The notes beneath the pieces are model-generated. The model was given only the letters and a program-made list of their open reading frames with translations. It was not told the DNA's origin and made no database searches. A DNA stretch of 64,000 bases, taken from Pacificibacter marinus (GTDB lineage: Bacteria > Pseudomonadota > Alphaproteobacteria > Rhodobacterales > Rhodobacteraceae). Positions 26,744 to 34,947 of the stretch are shown in pieces (the first letter of the stretch is position 1; each line of letters opens with the position of its first letter). The DNA lies in assembly GCF_900109555.1 (NCBI RefSeq), contig NZ_FNZV01000010.1:85667-149666 (forward strand). The letters run 5' to 3'. The translations under genes and the position numbers were made by a program.

Positions 26744-27840
26744 TGTCTGATGGTGAAAGCGACGACGACAAGCAATATGAACCGTCTCAAAAAAAATTAG
26801 ATGACGCTCGCAAAAAAGGCGAAATCCCTCAATCCGTCGACCTGATTACCTCGGCGGCATACATGGGTTTTATTGGTGTCGGAGCTGTCTTTGGTGGCGC
26901 ATCATTGATCCAGCTTGGTACGGTTCTGCAAGGCCTTTTGGAAAAATCCGATAGCTTGTCCGAGGAGTGGTTTTCAGGTTCAGGCACGGTACTGGCTGGT
27001 GAGACTATGCGGGGGGTATTCAGTGCGCTTCTGCCTTGGTTCATATTGCCTGCGCTGGCTGCATTGACTGCCATCATTGCCACGCAGTCATTGGTTTTTG
27101 CCCCAAGTAAAATTGAGCCAAAGCTCAATAAAATATCGCCCATTTCAAATGCTAAAAATAAATACGGCCGAAAAGGGATGTTTGAGTTCGCAAAGAGCTT
27201 TTTTAAACTGAGCACTTATTCAATTGTTTTGGGTGTTTATCTTGTCAAAAAAATACCCGTTATCTTGGCGACAATGTCATTGAGCCCTGGAATGGTCACC
27301 GTGATGTTGCTGGAATTGTGCTTGGGATTCATGCTCATCGTCCTTGTCATTTCAATGGCTATTGGCGGGGTCGATTATTTATTTCAACATAACGAACATC
27401 AACGTAAGCACCGTATGTCTCGCAAGGAAATGACCGACGAGTCTAAAGATCAAGAAGGCGACCCTCATATGAAGCAAAAGAGGCGTCAAAAAGGTCAAGA
27501 AATTGCACTTAAACAGATGCTTGGAGATGTGCCATCGGCTGATGTTATTGTCGTTAATCCAACCCATTATGCCGTTGCACTAAAGTGGGATAGAATGCGG
27601 GGCGGTGCGCCAGTCTGTGTTGCAAAAGGTGTCGATGAGGTTGCCGCCAAAATCCGTGAAATTGCCAATGAAAATTCTGTGCCCATTCACAGGGACCCGC
27701 CAACAGCACGTGCGCTTTACGCAACAGTTGAGATCGGACAAGAAATTTTACCTGAGCATTATAGGGCCGTCGCGGCGTCGGTGCGGTTTGCAGAATCTAT
27801 GCGGATTAAAATGAAAGCAAGGTTTGGTAAGAGATCATGA
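26743..27840 (+). CDS. flhB: Flagellar export switch protein FlhB
   Basis: A 365-residue FlhB with four membrane helices (about 30-220) and a cytoplasmic autoprotease domain. The self-cleavage motif NPTH is present (N272-H275, in VIVVNPTHYAVALKW), so the substrate-specificity switch should work. The N-terminus EPSQKKLDDARKKGEIPQSV is diagnostic. It is coupled to fliR upstream and to the small downstream gene (ATGA). Confidence 0.96.
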   Translation: MSDGESDDDKQYEPSQKKLDDARKKGEIPQSVDLITSAAYMGFIGVGAVFGGASLIQLGTVLQGLLEKSDSLSEEWFSGSGTVLAGETMRGVFSALLPWFILPALAALTAIIATQSLVFAPSKIEPKLNKISPISNAKNKYGRKGMFEFAKSFFKLSTYSIVLGVYLVKKIPVILATMSLSPGMVTVMLLELCLGFMLIVLVISMAIGGVDYLFQHNEHQRKHRMSRKEMTDESKDQEGDPHMKQKRRQKGQEIALKQMLGDVPSADVIVVNPTHYAVALKWDRMRGGAPVCVAKGVDEVAAKIREIANENSVPIHRDPPTARALYATVEIGQEILPEHYRAVAASVRFAESMRIKMKARFGKRS

Positions 27841-28199
27841 CGGAAGCCTCAATTAAAATTCGACAGTTACAGGTATTGGCGGAATTGAAGTTAAACACCG
27901 AACTCGTGCGCTTGTCAGAAATTTCCCATGAAGAAAGTGTGCCTTTGGCAAGGTTGAAGGCCATCGCTCAAGAGGAAACGCACCATAAAGACAATGGTGG
28001 TTTTGAAATTTCGCAAGCAGCCCTTTCTGGTATGGATGTGAAGTGGCAGATTTGGGCTGGGCGTGAAAAACGATCGATAATGAGCGATCTGGCCAGAATT
28101 GCACAAAAGAGGGAAGATCAACTTGTTATTGCAAAGCATGCTTTTGGCCGCACGGAGGTTCTTAAAACACTTGAAAGCGACGCCAAAAGCAAACGGTAA
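27837..28199 (+). CDS. Small helical protein after flhB, possible FliJ analogue
   Basis: A 120-residue, charged, almost wholly helical protein without membrane segments or a family I can name with certainty. It overlaps flhB by four bases and ends the flhA-fliR-flhB unit. Length, coiled-coil character (KIRQLQVLAELKLNTELVRL; REKRSIMSDLARIAQKREDQ) and position in an export operon would suit FliJ, which is otherwise missing from the window. FliJ diverges so strongly that composition alone cannot prove this. Confidence 0.7.
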   Translation: MTEASIKIRQLQVLAELKLNTELVRLSEISHEESVPLARLKAIAQEETHHKDNGGFEISQAALSGMDVKWQIWAGREKRSIMSDLARIAQKREDQLVIAKHAFGRTEVLKTLESDAKSKR

Positions 28200-28298
28200 G
28201 TCTACGACCCAACATAGTATAGGCTTCAGTCAACTATAAGATTCACCTCACGGACGGCCTGCATCCCTAAATGGTTGGACCGCAATAACTTGCTATTT

Positions 28299-28805
28299 TT
28301 ATTTAACATCTTGTCGAACGATATCGATTACCAACACATCATTGATCTGATTTCCAATCGTTTTCTGGGCGATTTCAGTCAGGGCCGTGCGCAGGGTGTT
28401 CATCGTGCCGCTGTCTGTAAAGGCACCTTTGAAGCCTCCTGTATTTGCATGATCGAATAGGACCTGTAAAAAAGCATCTCGCAGTTTAGGCTCCCGGGCA
28501 TAAATTGCTTCACGGGCCCCAGTTTTTGCTTCCAAACTGAGCGACAAAACAACCATCGCAGCAACGCGACCATCGTCCAAATCGGGTACCACAAATTGAT
28601 TGTTCAACTTCACGTATTCAAATTCAGATGATGCGTCGTCGTCGCCCTCTTCTAATACCTCTGCCTCATGAGTGTCGTGCGCTGGTACATCGCCGCATGG
28701 GTCGATTACCACGATCTCTTGGTCTGGCCTAAGTACGATACCGCCACCTATTCCTGCTCCGAGGCCGATGAGTGCGAGTAAAATGGGTAATATTTTTTTG
28801 AGCAT
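28299..28805 (-). CDS. Second FliL-like protein
   Basis: A 168-residue protein. An N-terminal membrane helix (ILPILLALIGLGAGIGGGIV) is followed by an acidic linker (EVLEEGDDDASSEFEYV) and a FliL-like periplasmic domain ending IAQKTIGNQINDVLVIDIVR. It is last in the flgB-to-flgH operon, 11 bases after flgH. It is distinct from the fliL at 19813-20313, which has a longer cytoplasmic tail. Two FliL proteins in one flagellar system suggest one that acts with the stator and one with the rod or rings. Confidence 0.82.
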   Translation of the reverse strand: MLKKILPILLALIGLGAGIGGGIVLRPDQEIVVIDPCGDVPAHDTHEAEVLEEGDDDASSEFEYVKLNNQFVVPDLDDGRVAAMVVLSLSLEAKTGAREAIYAREPKLRDAFLQVLFDHANTGGFKGAFTDSGTMNTLRTALTEIAQKTIGNQINDVLVIDIVRQDVK

Positions 28806-28816
28806 ATAAGCCTCTG

Positions 28817-29542
28817 TTAAAACGGAAGAACAATATCAGCGATTTGTTGACCATATCGAGGTTGTTGCATTTGGGTGATTTGCCCTCGACCACCATAAGA
28901 GATGCGCGCACTTGCGATTTTTTCATAGGTGATCTCGTTTTGCCGAGAGATGTCTTCAGGACGTACATACCCCTCAACCAACAACTCTCGAATCTCGAAA
29001 TTAACGCGTACCTCTTGGGACCCTTGGATGTGTAAAACGCCGTTGGGAAGCACGTCTACTATGGTCGCGGCAATCATCAGTTCTAACTTTTCATTCCGCG
29101 TTACAGAGCCATTGCCAGACGAGCTAGATGTCCCGCTTGCACTGACCAGTTCAGAGAGTGATGCGCCTTCTGGTAATATTGCATCGATGCGCTGTGGAAT
29201 ACCGAGAAGGGATGGAATGCCCGCAGTTTCTGTTCCGGACCTGCCGCGGGAAGATTTGTTAGAAAACTCTGCGCTATCATCGATTTCGATGACCACGGTC
29301 ATGATGTCACCACGTTCAATAGCTCGCCGGTCTCCTAAAAGGGATTTGCGTGATGCGGTCCATAGGGATGCCCCATCGATAGGGCTGGTTTTTGCAATCA
29401 CTTCAGGCAGAGATGGATTGAGCATGGCTGATGTTTCTGCCGAGTTGCTGACTGGTGTAAAGTCAGGCGTGCGTCCAACTTGATCGAGACTGCTGCAACC
29501 ACTGGCCAAAATAGCCATGGGAAGAAGAGAGAAAAACCGCAT
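28817..29542 (-). CDS. flgH: Flagellar L-ring protein FlgH
   Basis: A 241-residue outer-membrane lipoprotein. The lipobox LASGC places the acylated cysteine at residue 16. FlgH motifs are SLLGDRRAIERGDIMTVVIE, VDVLPNGVLHIQGSQEVRVN and YVRPEDISRQNEITYEKIAS, ending GQQIADIVLPF. It forms the outer-membrane bushing with FlgI. It lies 14 bases after flgA in the minus-strand operon. Confidence 0.96.
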   Translation of the reverse strand: MRFFSLLPMAILASGCSSLDQVGRTPDFTPVSNSAETSAMLNPSLPEVIAKTSPIDGASLWTASRKSLLGDRRAIERGDIMTVVIEIDDSAEFSNKSSRGRSGTETAGIPSLLGIPQRIDAILPEGASLSELVSASGTSSSSGNGSVTRNEKLELMIAATIVDVLPNGVLHIQGSQEVRVNFEIRELLVEGYVRPEDISRQNEITYEKIASARISYGGRGQITQMQQPRYGQQIADIVLPF

Positions 29543-29556
29543 AATACTATCCCTAA

Positions 29557-29994
29557 TTATGATCTTGGAAGTTCGCCGACATAAACTGCTCCGTTGGAGC
29601 CAACGATGCCGGAAACTGTTGATTTTGATGTAAGGTTCATGACGCGCAACAAATCGCCAGGTCCGGCACGACCGAGGGCGCGTGCATCGGCTGATATAGA
29701 TAGCGTGCCTATGGCATAAATGAGTTTGACGATTTGGTTGCGCTCTATGATGGCTGCGGGCCCGATGTCGCCCGCCATGATGGGACGGCCAGAATATAAG
29801 ACAACTCTTGTCTCCAGCCCGATGGCTTCGTCTGTCGAAATCAGCCCCCCCGGAACATCGCCTTGGATGAGGGTCATGTCGCTTGAGGTTAAAATCGTTT
29901 GTGCGCGGATCGTACGTGCAGCAACGATTGTTTCGGCTGAAACATGATATGGGGACATCAACATGGCCAGAGTTATGCAGATGAAATGTTTCAT
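29557..29994 (-). CDS. flgA: P-ring assembly chaperone FlgA
   Basis: A 145-residue periplasmic protein with signal peptide (ICITLAMLMSPYHVSA) and a SAF-type domain (VAARTIRAQTILTSSDMTLI; ERNQIVKLIYAIGTLSISAD; GRAGPGDLLRVMNLTSKSTV). It helps FlgI assemble. It is shorter than the roughly 219-residue enterobacterial FlgA, as is common in alphaproteobacteria. The start overlaps the flgG stop (ATGA). Confidence 0.92.
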   Translation of the reverse strand: MKHFICITLAMLMSPYHVSAETIVAARTIRAQTILTSSDMTLIQGDVPGGLISTDEAIGLETRVVLYSGRPIMAGDIGPAAIIERNQIVKLIYAIGTLSISADARALGRAGPGDLLRVMNLTSKSTVSGIVGSNGAVYVGELPRS

Positions 29995-30776
29995 CGGATT
30001 TGTGTTGTCGCTGACAGCATTTGGTCGGCTGCGGTGATCACTTTGGCGTTCAGTTCATAGCCACGTTGAGCCTCAATCAGCTCAGTGACTTCGCGCACGG
30101 CATCCACGGTGCTGTCTTCGAGGTACCCTTGGCGTAACGTGCCTGTGCCATCGATCCCAGGTTCGTTGACGATTGCGGGACCTGAAGCGACAGATTCTAA
30201 GAATAGATTTGATCCAATGGCTTCAAGGCCTTTGGCATTGGTAAAGTTTGCCAATGAAAATTGACCAAGTAACTGAGGTTGAACTTGATCGTTGAAGTAA
30301 GCGTAGACTTCGCCTTGGGCATTGATTGAAATTGATTTTGCATCATCCGGAATGACAATGTCCGGTACGACGCCGTGTCCATCGGACGTCACTATCAAGC
30401 CGTCAGCAGATCTCTTGAGGGCACCATCGCGTGTATACGCAGAATCGCCCGAGGGCAGTGTGACTTCCAGATACCCTTTACCTTCGATAGCGAGATCTAA
30501 GTCGCCGCCAGTCGCAGATAATGCGCCCTGTGCCAGTTGAATCGTAACCGAAGAAGGTCGCACGCCGAGGCCAAGTTGCACGCCAGTTGGAAGAACTGTG
30601 CCATCAGATGAATTGATGGTCCCCGGCCGTGTCATTTGTTGGTAGTGAAGGTCGGCGAATTCGGCACGGCGCGCGTTGTAGCCTGTAGTGTTCATATTCG
30701 CGAGGTTTTGCGAAATGGTTTCCACACGCATTTGTTGGGCGCTCATGCCAGTCGCTGCAATTTTTAAGGCACGCAT
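29991..30776 (-). CDS. flgG: Distal rod protein FlgG
   Basis: A 261-residue distal rod protein, the standard FlgG length. N-terminus MRALKIAATGMSAQQMRVET followed by SQNLANMNTTGYNARRAEFA; C-terminus LIEAQRGYELNAKVITAADQ. The motif DLDLAIEGKGYLEV is typical of FlgG. It lies 12 bases after flgF and is coupled to flgA. Confidence 0.96.
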   Translation of the reverse strand: MRALKIAATGMSAQQMRVETISQNLANMNTTGYNARRAEFADLHYQQMTRPGTINSSDGTVLPTGVQLGLGVRPSSVTIQLAQGALSATGGDLDLAIEGKGYLEVTLPSGDSAYTRDGALKRSADGLIVTSDGHGVVPDIVIPDDAKSISINAQGEVYAYFNDQVQPQLLGQFSLANFTNAKGLEAIGSNLFLESVASGPAIVNEPGIDGTGTLRQGYLEDSTVDAVREVTELIEAQRGYELNAKVITAADQMLSATTQIR

Positions 30777-30788
30777 CTTATGTACTCC

Positions 30789-31505
30789 TTATCGACCAAG
30801 GGTTGAGAGAACCGAGCGAATACGCTCGTCCTCTTTTTCAATGAATGTTTGGCTCAACTCATAGGCATGCTGCACATCAATCATGCGTGTTATTTCGGTT
30901 ACGGCATTGACGTTTGAGCTTTCGACATATCCTTGCAAAATTACAGCGCCCTCAATGGGCTCAATCCCGCTATCCGTGGTAAAGCGTACGCCGTTGGTAC
31001 GGTCTAAACTGATTGGGTCTGTTGGCGTATAAAGTCCGATTTGCGCGATGGGTTGGCCATCAGAAGACAGAGTGCCATCGGCTGCTGCGGAAATGTTTTG
31101 TGCATCTGGCGGAATGAAAATTGCCGCGCCACCATTGTCGAGCAAACGATACCCATCGTGTGTTGTGAGTTCACCTGCCTCATTTGGTGTAAAGGCACCG
31201 GCGCGCGTGAGTGCTTCGCCGTCTGGGGTTTCGATGAGAAAAAAACCATCCCCTTCGATCGCAAAGTCAAACGCGCCGCCGGTTGGCGTGAGTGGGCCTT
31301 GGCTTTCATTGGTGTGGCGCACATTGCCCTGTGCCATTGAAAGAGATTCCTCCCCGGGTTCTAGGCGGGAAATATGTTCGGAAAAAATCAGGCCTTCTTT
31401 GCGAAATCCTGTTGTTGAACTATTTGCGATATTATTTGCGATTGCAGTCATTTCTCGACTGAGACCTGCCAGCCGCGTGATGGCTGTATAACCTATGCTG
31501 TCCAT
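30789..31505 (-). CDS. flgF: Proximal rod protein FlgF
   Basis: A 238-residue rod protein of the FlgF/FlgG family: IGYTAITRLAGLSREMTAIA, NNIANSSTTGFRKEG, AFDFAIEGDGFFLIETPDGE, and C-terminal MIDVQHAYELSQTFIEKEDE. The divergent C-terminus and its place before flgG mark it as FlgF. I take the ATG at 31505, which shares TGATG with the fliQ stop, rather than the TTG one codon earlier. Confidence 0.93.
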   Translation of the reverse strand: MDSIGYTAITRLAGLSREMTAIANNIANSSTTGFRKEGLIFSEHISRLEPGEESLSMAQGNVRHTNESQGPLTPTGGAFDFAIEGDGFFLIETPDGEALTRAGAFTPNEAGELTTHDGYRLLDNGGAAIFIPPDAQNISAAADGTLSSDGQPIAQIGLYTPTDPISLDRTNGVRFTTDSGIEPIEGAVILQGYVESSNVNAVTEITRMIDVQHAYELSQTFIEKEDERIRSVLSTLGR

Positions 31506-31771
31506 CAAAGGCCTCCGATCAAGGGAATGATACGATCTACGAAAAATGCACTAAGGGTTTCGGTCATAAAGCCCATGGTCATCCAAAAGACGATCAGGAT
31601 AGCACCAAGTTTTGGTACAAAGGTGAGTGTCATTTCTTGGATGCTTGTGAGAGCTTGGACCAAGCCGATGCTAACCCCCGCAAGGAGTGCGACGACAAGG
31701 ATCGGGGTTGAAATCACCACAGAAATCCAAAGCGCTTGCCGCAAAGTGTCGTAAAAAATCAAATCGTCCAT
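31505..31771 (-). CDS. fliQ: Flagellar export gate protein FliQ
   Basis: An 88-residue protein with two membrane helices: LWISVVISTPILVVALLAGV and LTFVPKLGAILIVFWMTMGF, with the FliQ loop SIGLVQALTSIQEMTLTFVP between. Four copies join FliP and FliR in the gate. It lies 2 bases after fliE, inside the rod operon instead of beside fliP as in enterobacteria. Confidence 0.95.
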   Translation of the reverse strand: MDDLIFYDTLRQALWISVVISTPILVVALLAGVSIGLVQALTSIQEMTLTFVPKLGAILIVFWMTMGFMTETLSAFFVDRIIPLIGGL

Positions 31772-31773
31772 GA

Positions 31774-32070
31774 CTACACTGGCATCCGCAAAATTTCTTG
31801 ATAGGCCTCGACGACTTTGTCACGAACCGAGACAGCGGCCTCTACCGCGAGTTCGGTTTGTGCCAATGCTTGCACCAAAGCCTGGCTATCTGCGTTACCG
31901 GTCATGGCGGCTTGCGCAATGGATTCGCCTTGTTGCAGAGTGTCAGAAAAAGTTCCCGCAGCCTGCGCAATTTTACCTCCAGCTCCTTGGAAGCCTGCCT
32001 CTGGTTTTGGGGCCGTTGCTGGTTTTGTGGATGCGTAGCCTTGGGCTGCATATGCGGATCGGATGTCCAT
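31774..32070 (-). CDS. fliE: Rod/MS-ring junction protein FliE
   Basis: A 98-residue FliE: after a variable N-terminus, FSDTLQQGESIAQAAMTGNA and LAQTELAVEAAVSVRDKVVE with AYQEILRMPV at the end, which is the conserved FliE C-terminus. It links the MS ring to the rod. It lies 11 bases after flgC. Confidence 0.94.
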   Translation of the reverse strand: MDIRSAYAAQGYASTKPATAPKPEAGFQGAGGKIAQAAGTFSDTLQQGESIAQAAMTGNADSQALVQALAQTELAVEAAVSVRDKVVEAYQEILRMPV

Positions 32071-32081
32071 TCTGGTCTCCT

Positions 32082-32474
32082 TTATCTGCGTAGAAGTTCA
32101 AGCAGCGACGTCGACATTTGTCGCGCTTGATCAAACATTTTGAGGTTAGCTTCATAGCTTCGCTGCGCTTCGCGGGCATCAGCAATTTCGATCATGATTT
32201 CAACATTCGAGCCGTTGTAAAAACCATCTTCGCCAGCCATTGGGTGCCCTGGGTCATACACTTGCTTGGTTGGTGTTTGGTCCAACTCAACAGGGCCACT
32301 TTGTACCGCACCTGTTTTTTGGCCGTGTTCAATAACTTGTTCAAACGAAGCTGTTTTGCGCTGATATCCGGGTGTATCTGCGTTGGCGATGTTTTCTGAA
32401 ACATGGCGCAAGCGATTGGCCTGTGCGGCCATGCCCGAGGATGAAAGCGAAAGGATGTTGAAAAGATCACTCAT
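32082..32474 (-). CDS. flgC: Proximal rod protein FlgC
   Basis: A 130-residue FlgC: LFNILSLSSSGMAAQANRLR, HVSENIANADTPGYQRKTAS and the C-terminal EAQRSYEANLKMFDQARQMS. I prefer the ATG at 32474, with GGAG 8 bases upstream and the canonical MSDLFN start, over an earlier in-frame codon at 32498 that would run into flgB. It lies 10 bases after flgB. Confidence 0.95.
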   Translation of the reverse strand: MSDLFNILSLSSSGMAAQANRLRHVSENIANADTPGYQRKTASFEQVIEHGQKTGAVQSGPVELDQTPTKQVYDPGHPMAGEDGFYNGSNVEIMIEIADAREAQRSYEANLKMFDQARQMSTSLLELLRR

Positions 32475-32484
32475 AAAATAACTC

Positions 32485-32874
32485 CTATCTGCGACCAATT
32501 GAGGTTCTGAGGATATTCATGGAACTTTTATAAACTGACATCGCGAGATCATGCTGATGACGCACTTCAGTGGCCTTCATCATTTCTGTCTCTAGCGCAA
32601 CTGTGTTGCCATTGGGCGAACTGGGGCCTGCAGTATCCGAGAATTTGATAGGGGTTGTTTCATCTTGAGCGCCATGAAAATGGCTGGCGCGGGTGCTTTT
32701 CATAGCTGCTCCTGTTGGGGCACCTCTGTACGTCTCTTTGAAAGACGCAACATCCTGTGCACGATACTTTGGTGTATCGGCATTCGCGATATTCTTCGCG
32801 ATAACTTCTTGGCGGGTGCTGGCATGTTTCGCCAAGCCACTCGCCATCTGGAAAATGTCCAATTTTTGGAACAT
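32485..32874 (-). CDS. flgB: Proximal rod protein FlgB
   Basis: A 129-residue FlgB, first gene of the minus-strand rod/ring operon. Motifs are MASGLAKHASTRQEVIAKNI, ANADTPKYRAQDVASFKETY and the C-terminal HDLAMSVYKSSMNILRTSIG. It is divergent from fliI across 80 bases, which must hold promoters for both operons. Confidence 0.95.
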   Translation of the reverse strand: MFQKLDIFQMASGLAKHASTRQEVIAKNIANADTPKYRAQDVASFKETYRGAPTGAAMKSTRASHFHGAQDETTPIKFSDTAGPSSPNGNTVALETEMMKATEVRHQHDLAMSVYKSSMNILRTSIGRR

Positions 32875-32954
32875 CGGGGCTTCTCCCTCGATCTATGTCA
32901 ACTAAGGCTTAACCCTGATTCCTTTAGAAAGAGTTGTCGAATGGGGAGATACAT

Positions 32955-34277
32955 ATGGTTGGTATTGGTTTTGACGTACTGAAAACAGAAATTTCGACAA
33001 TAAAGCCGGTCCAGAGCGTGGGGCGCATCATTAAAGTTGCACAGGGTGTGTTGGTTGTGAGTGGCCTAAGCAAAATCGCTGCATCCGGTGATTTAGTCGA
33101 AATCGGCCAGGGTAAAGCCGCGCGGCTGGGTGAAGTGTTGCAACTTGAAAAGCAAACAATCACTATTTTACCTGATGGTGGGGCTGATGGGTTGTCTATC
33201 GGTGATCCCGTTGCGCATGTTGGTAATAATGAAATTGCACCGCATGATACGTGGATTGGCCGTGTGATTGACCCTTTTGGGAATGCTATTGACGACCGTC
33301 CAATATTCCGAGGCAGTAAATATCGTCCATTGCGGGGCACGTCAGTGAGTCCCACAGAGCGTCGTGGTTTGGGGGAGCGTCTTGAAACAGGCTTGGCGGT
33401 CTTTAATACACTATTACCTATTGTGCGCGGGCAACGGGTTGGGCTTTTTGCTGGTTCTGGCGTTGGGAAATCGACGCTTTTAGCCAAGCTGGCCACAGGT
33501 CTTCGGGCAGATATCGTTGTGATTGCTATGATTGGCGAGCGTAGCCGTGAAGTGCGCGAATTTGTAGAACGGGTTTTAGGGCCTGAGGGAATGAAGCGCG
33601 CTGTGATTGTGGCCGCGACATCAGATCAATCTCCCTTGGTACGTCGAAGGTGCGCTTGGACAGCTATGGCTGTTGCAGAACATTTTCGTGACAAGGGGCA
33701 CCAAGTTTTGTTTCTTGCGGATTCTATAACAAGATTTGCGGAAGCGCACCGTGAAGTTGCTTTGGCCATGGGCGAAACTGGAAGCTTAAGGGGATATCCT
33801 CCGTCGACGGGACATCTTATCACGTCTCTTTGTGAAAGAGCTGGGCCTGGGGTTGGCGAATCTGGTGATATAACGGCGGTCTTCTCGGTACTCGTCGCGG
33901 GATCAGATATGGAGGAACCCATCGCTGATATTTTACGCGGCGTTCTTGATGGGCATGTGGTTCTTGATCGAAAGATCGCGGAGCGCGGTCGTTTTCCATC
34001 AATTGATTTGTTAAGGTCAGTGTCCCGCGCGTTGCCAGTAGCAGCCAGTCCGTCTGAAAACGAAGTGCTTGCTAAGGCCCGTAAATTGATGGGGACTTTT
34101 GATCGATCAGAAATGATGATTCAGGCTGGACTTTATTCTCAGGGCTCCGATGCCAATATTGATGCAGCAATTGAATGTTGGCCAAAGCTTGATGCCTTTC
34201 TGGCGGAAGCGGAGTTGCATTCAATTGATGCAAGTTTTGAACGGCTGAGAATTTGTGTAGAAATAGGCGAAACTTAA
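32955..34277 (+). CDS. fliI: Flagellum-specific export ATPase FliI
   Basis: A 440-residue ATPase. Walker A is AGSGVGKST at residues 166-174; Walker B region is HQVLFLADSITRFAEAHREV, and the FliI-type PPSTGHLITSLCERAG follows. It energises export together with FliH. I chose the ATG at 32955 with GGGGAG 6 bases upstream; a TTG at 32934 in the same frame is possible. It is apparently monocistronic: an IS66 remnant begins 79 bases after its stop. Confidence 0.95.
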   Translation: MVGIGFDVLKTEISTIKPVQSVGRIIKVAQGVLVVSGLSKIAASGDLVEIGQGKAARLGEVLQLEKQTITILPDGGADGLSIGDPVAHVGNNEIAPHDTWIGRVIDPFGNAIDDRPIFRGSKYRPLRGTSVSPTERRGLGERLETGLAVFNTLLPIVRGQRVGLFAGSGVGKSTLLAKLATGLRADIVVIAMIGERSREVREFVERVLGPEGMKRAVIVAATSDQSPLVRRRCAWTAMAVAEHFRDKGHQVLFLADSITRFAEAHREVALAMGETGSLRGYPPSTGHLITSLCERAGPGVGESGDITAVFSVLVAGSDMEEPIADILRGVLDGHVVLDRKIAERGRFPSIDLLRSVSRALPVAASPSENEVLAKARKLMGTFDRSEMMIQAGLYSQGSDANIDAAIECWPKLDAFLAEAELHSIDASFERLRICVEIGET

Positions 34278-34355
34278 GGGAGTAACTCTAACTCAAAATG
34301 GCCCAATTTGCAGAGGGTAGAGCAAATGGGGGGCGCTAAAAATGGATCGATTGGT

Positions 34356-34860
34356 GTAAGCGTTACTTCGCCCCCACATTCCGCATGCTCGGTTGATATG
34401 CGTTCGGTCACTTCTTAGATTTGAAGGGAGTTCCTCTATGGAAGCTTTGAGCGAGTTTCTCGTAAGGATACCACGCAGTACAGATGGCAAGCGTCGTTGG
34501 CCTCTGGAACTGAAGGCTCGAATCGTTGCGGAAACGCTGATTGAGGGCGCTACAGTGAGTGGGGTGGCCAAGCGATATGGTTTGAGGCCCAGCAGCGCTT
34601 CGGATTGGCGGCGCATGGCGCGGACGGGCAAGCTTGTTTTGCCCAACTTGGATGGCATGGAGTTTGTGCCAGTGCAGATTGAAAAACCTGAGGCGTAGAA
34701 AGCGGCTTGCCCATCGTCCGCCTCATCGGTAATTCTTGATGTGATGAAGGGTGATGTGACGGTCAGGTTTGATGCAAACACACCCGCAGTACGCATTGCT
34801 GAGATCGTGGCTGCGCTGTGATCCATCCGTCGAATGGGGTGCAAATTTTTGTGGCGACGA
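34356..34860 (+). mobile_element. IS66-family remnant (left end only)
   Basis: The left terminus GTAAGCG (34356-34362) matches IS66-family inverted repeats. It is followed by a broken tnpA and the first codons of tnpB (GTG at 34818: IHPSNGVQIFVATR), which then decays. No tnpC and no right end are seen, so most of the element has been deleted. It separates fliI from the flaF-flbT-DUF1217 operon. Confidence 0.72.
34438..34821 (+). pseudogene. tnpA: IS66 OrfA (TnpA), disrupted by a stop codon
   Basis: The N-terminal 86 residues (MEALSEFLVRIPRSTDGKRR; ELKARIVAETLIEGATVSGV; AKRYGLRPSSASDWRR) are the HTH of IS66 TnpA. An in-frame TAG at 34696-34698 ends the ORF, yet the same frame continues with VILDVMKGDVTVRFDANTPA and VRIAEIVAAL to a natural TGA at 34819-34821 overlapping the tnpB start. 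It is therefore a single nonsense mutation in an otherwise full-length gene. Confidence 0.82.
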
Positions 34861-34947
34861 GATGTTCTATGAAACCATAAATGCCAATGAAATGCAGCCT
34901 AATATTTGAACCAAACACTCTCTAGTAAACTCGGGGCGGTTCAGAAG
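34861..34947. other. Non-coding stretch after the IS66 remnant
   Basis: I see no gene between the last recognisable tnpB codons and the end of the DUF1217 gene. It may contain further decayed IS sequence. Confidence 0.4.
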
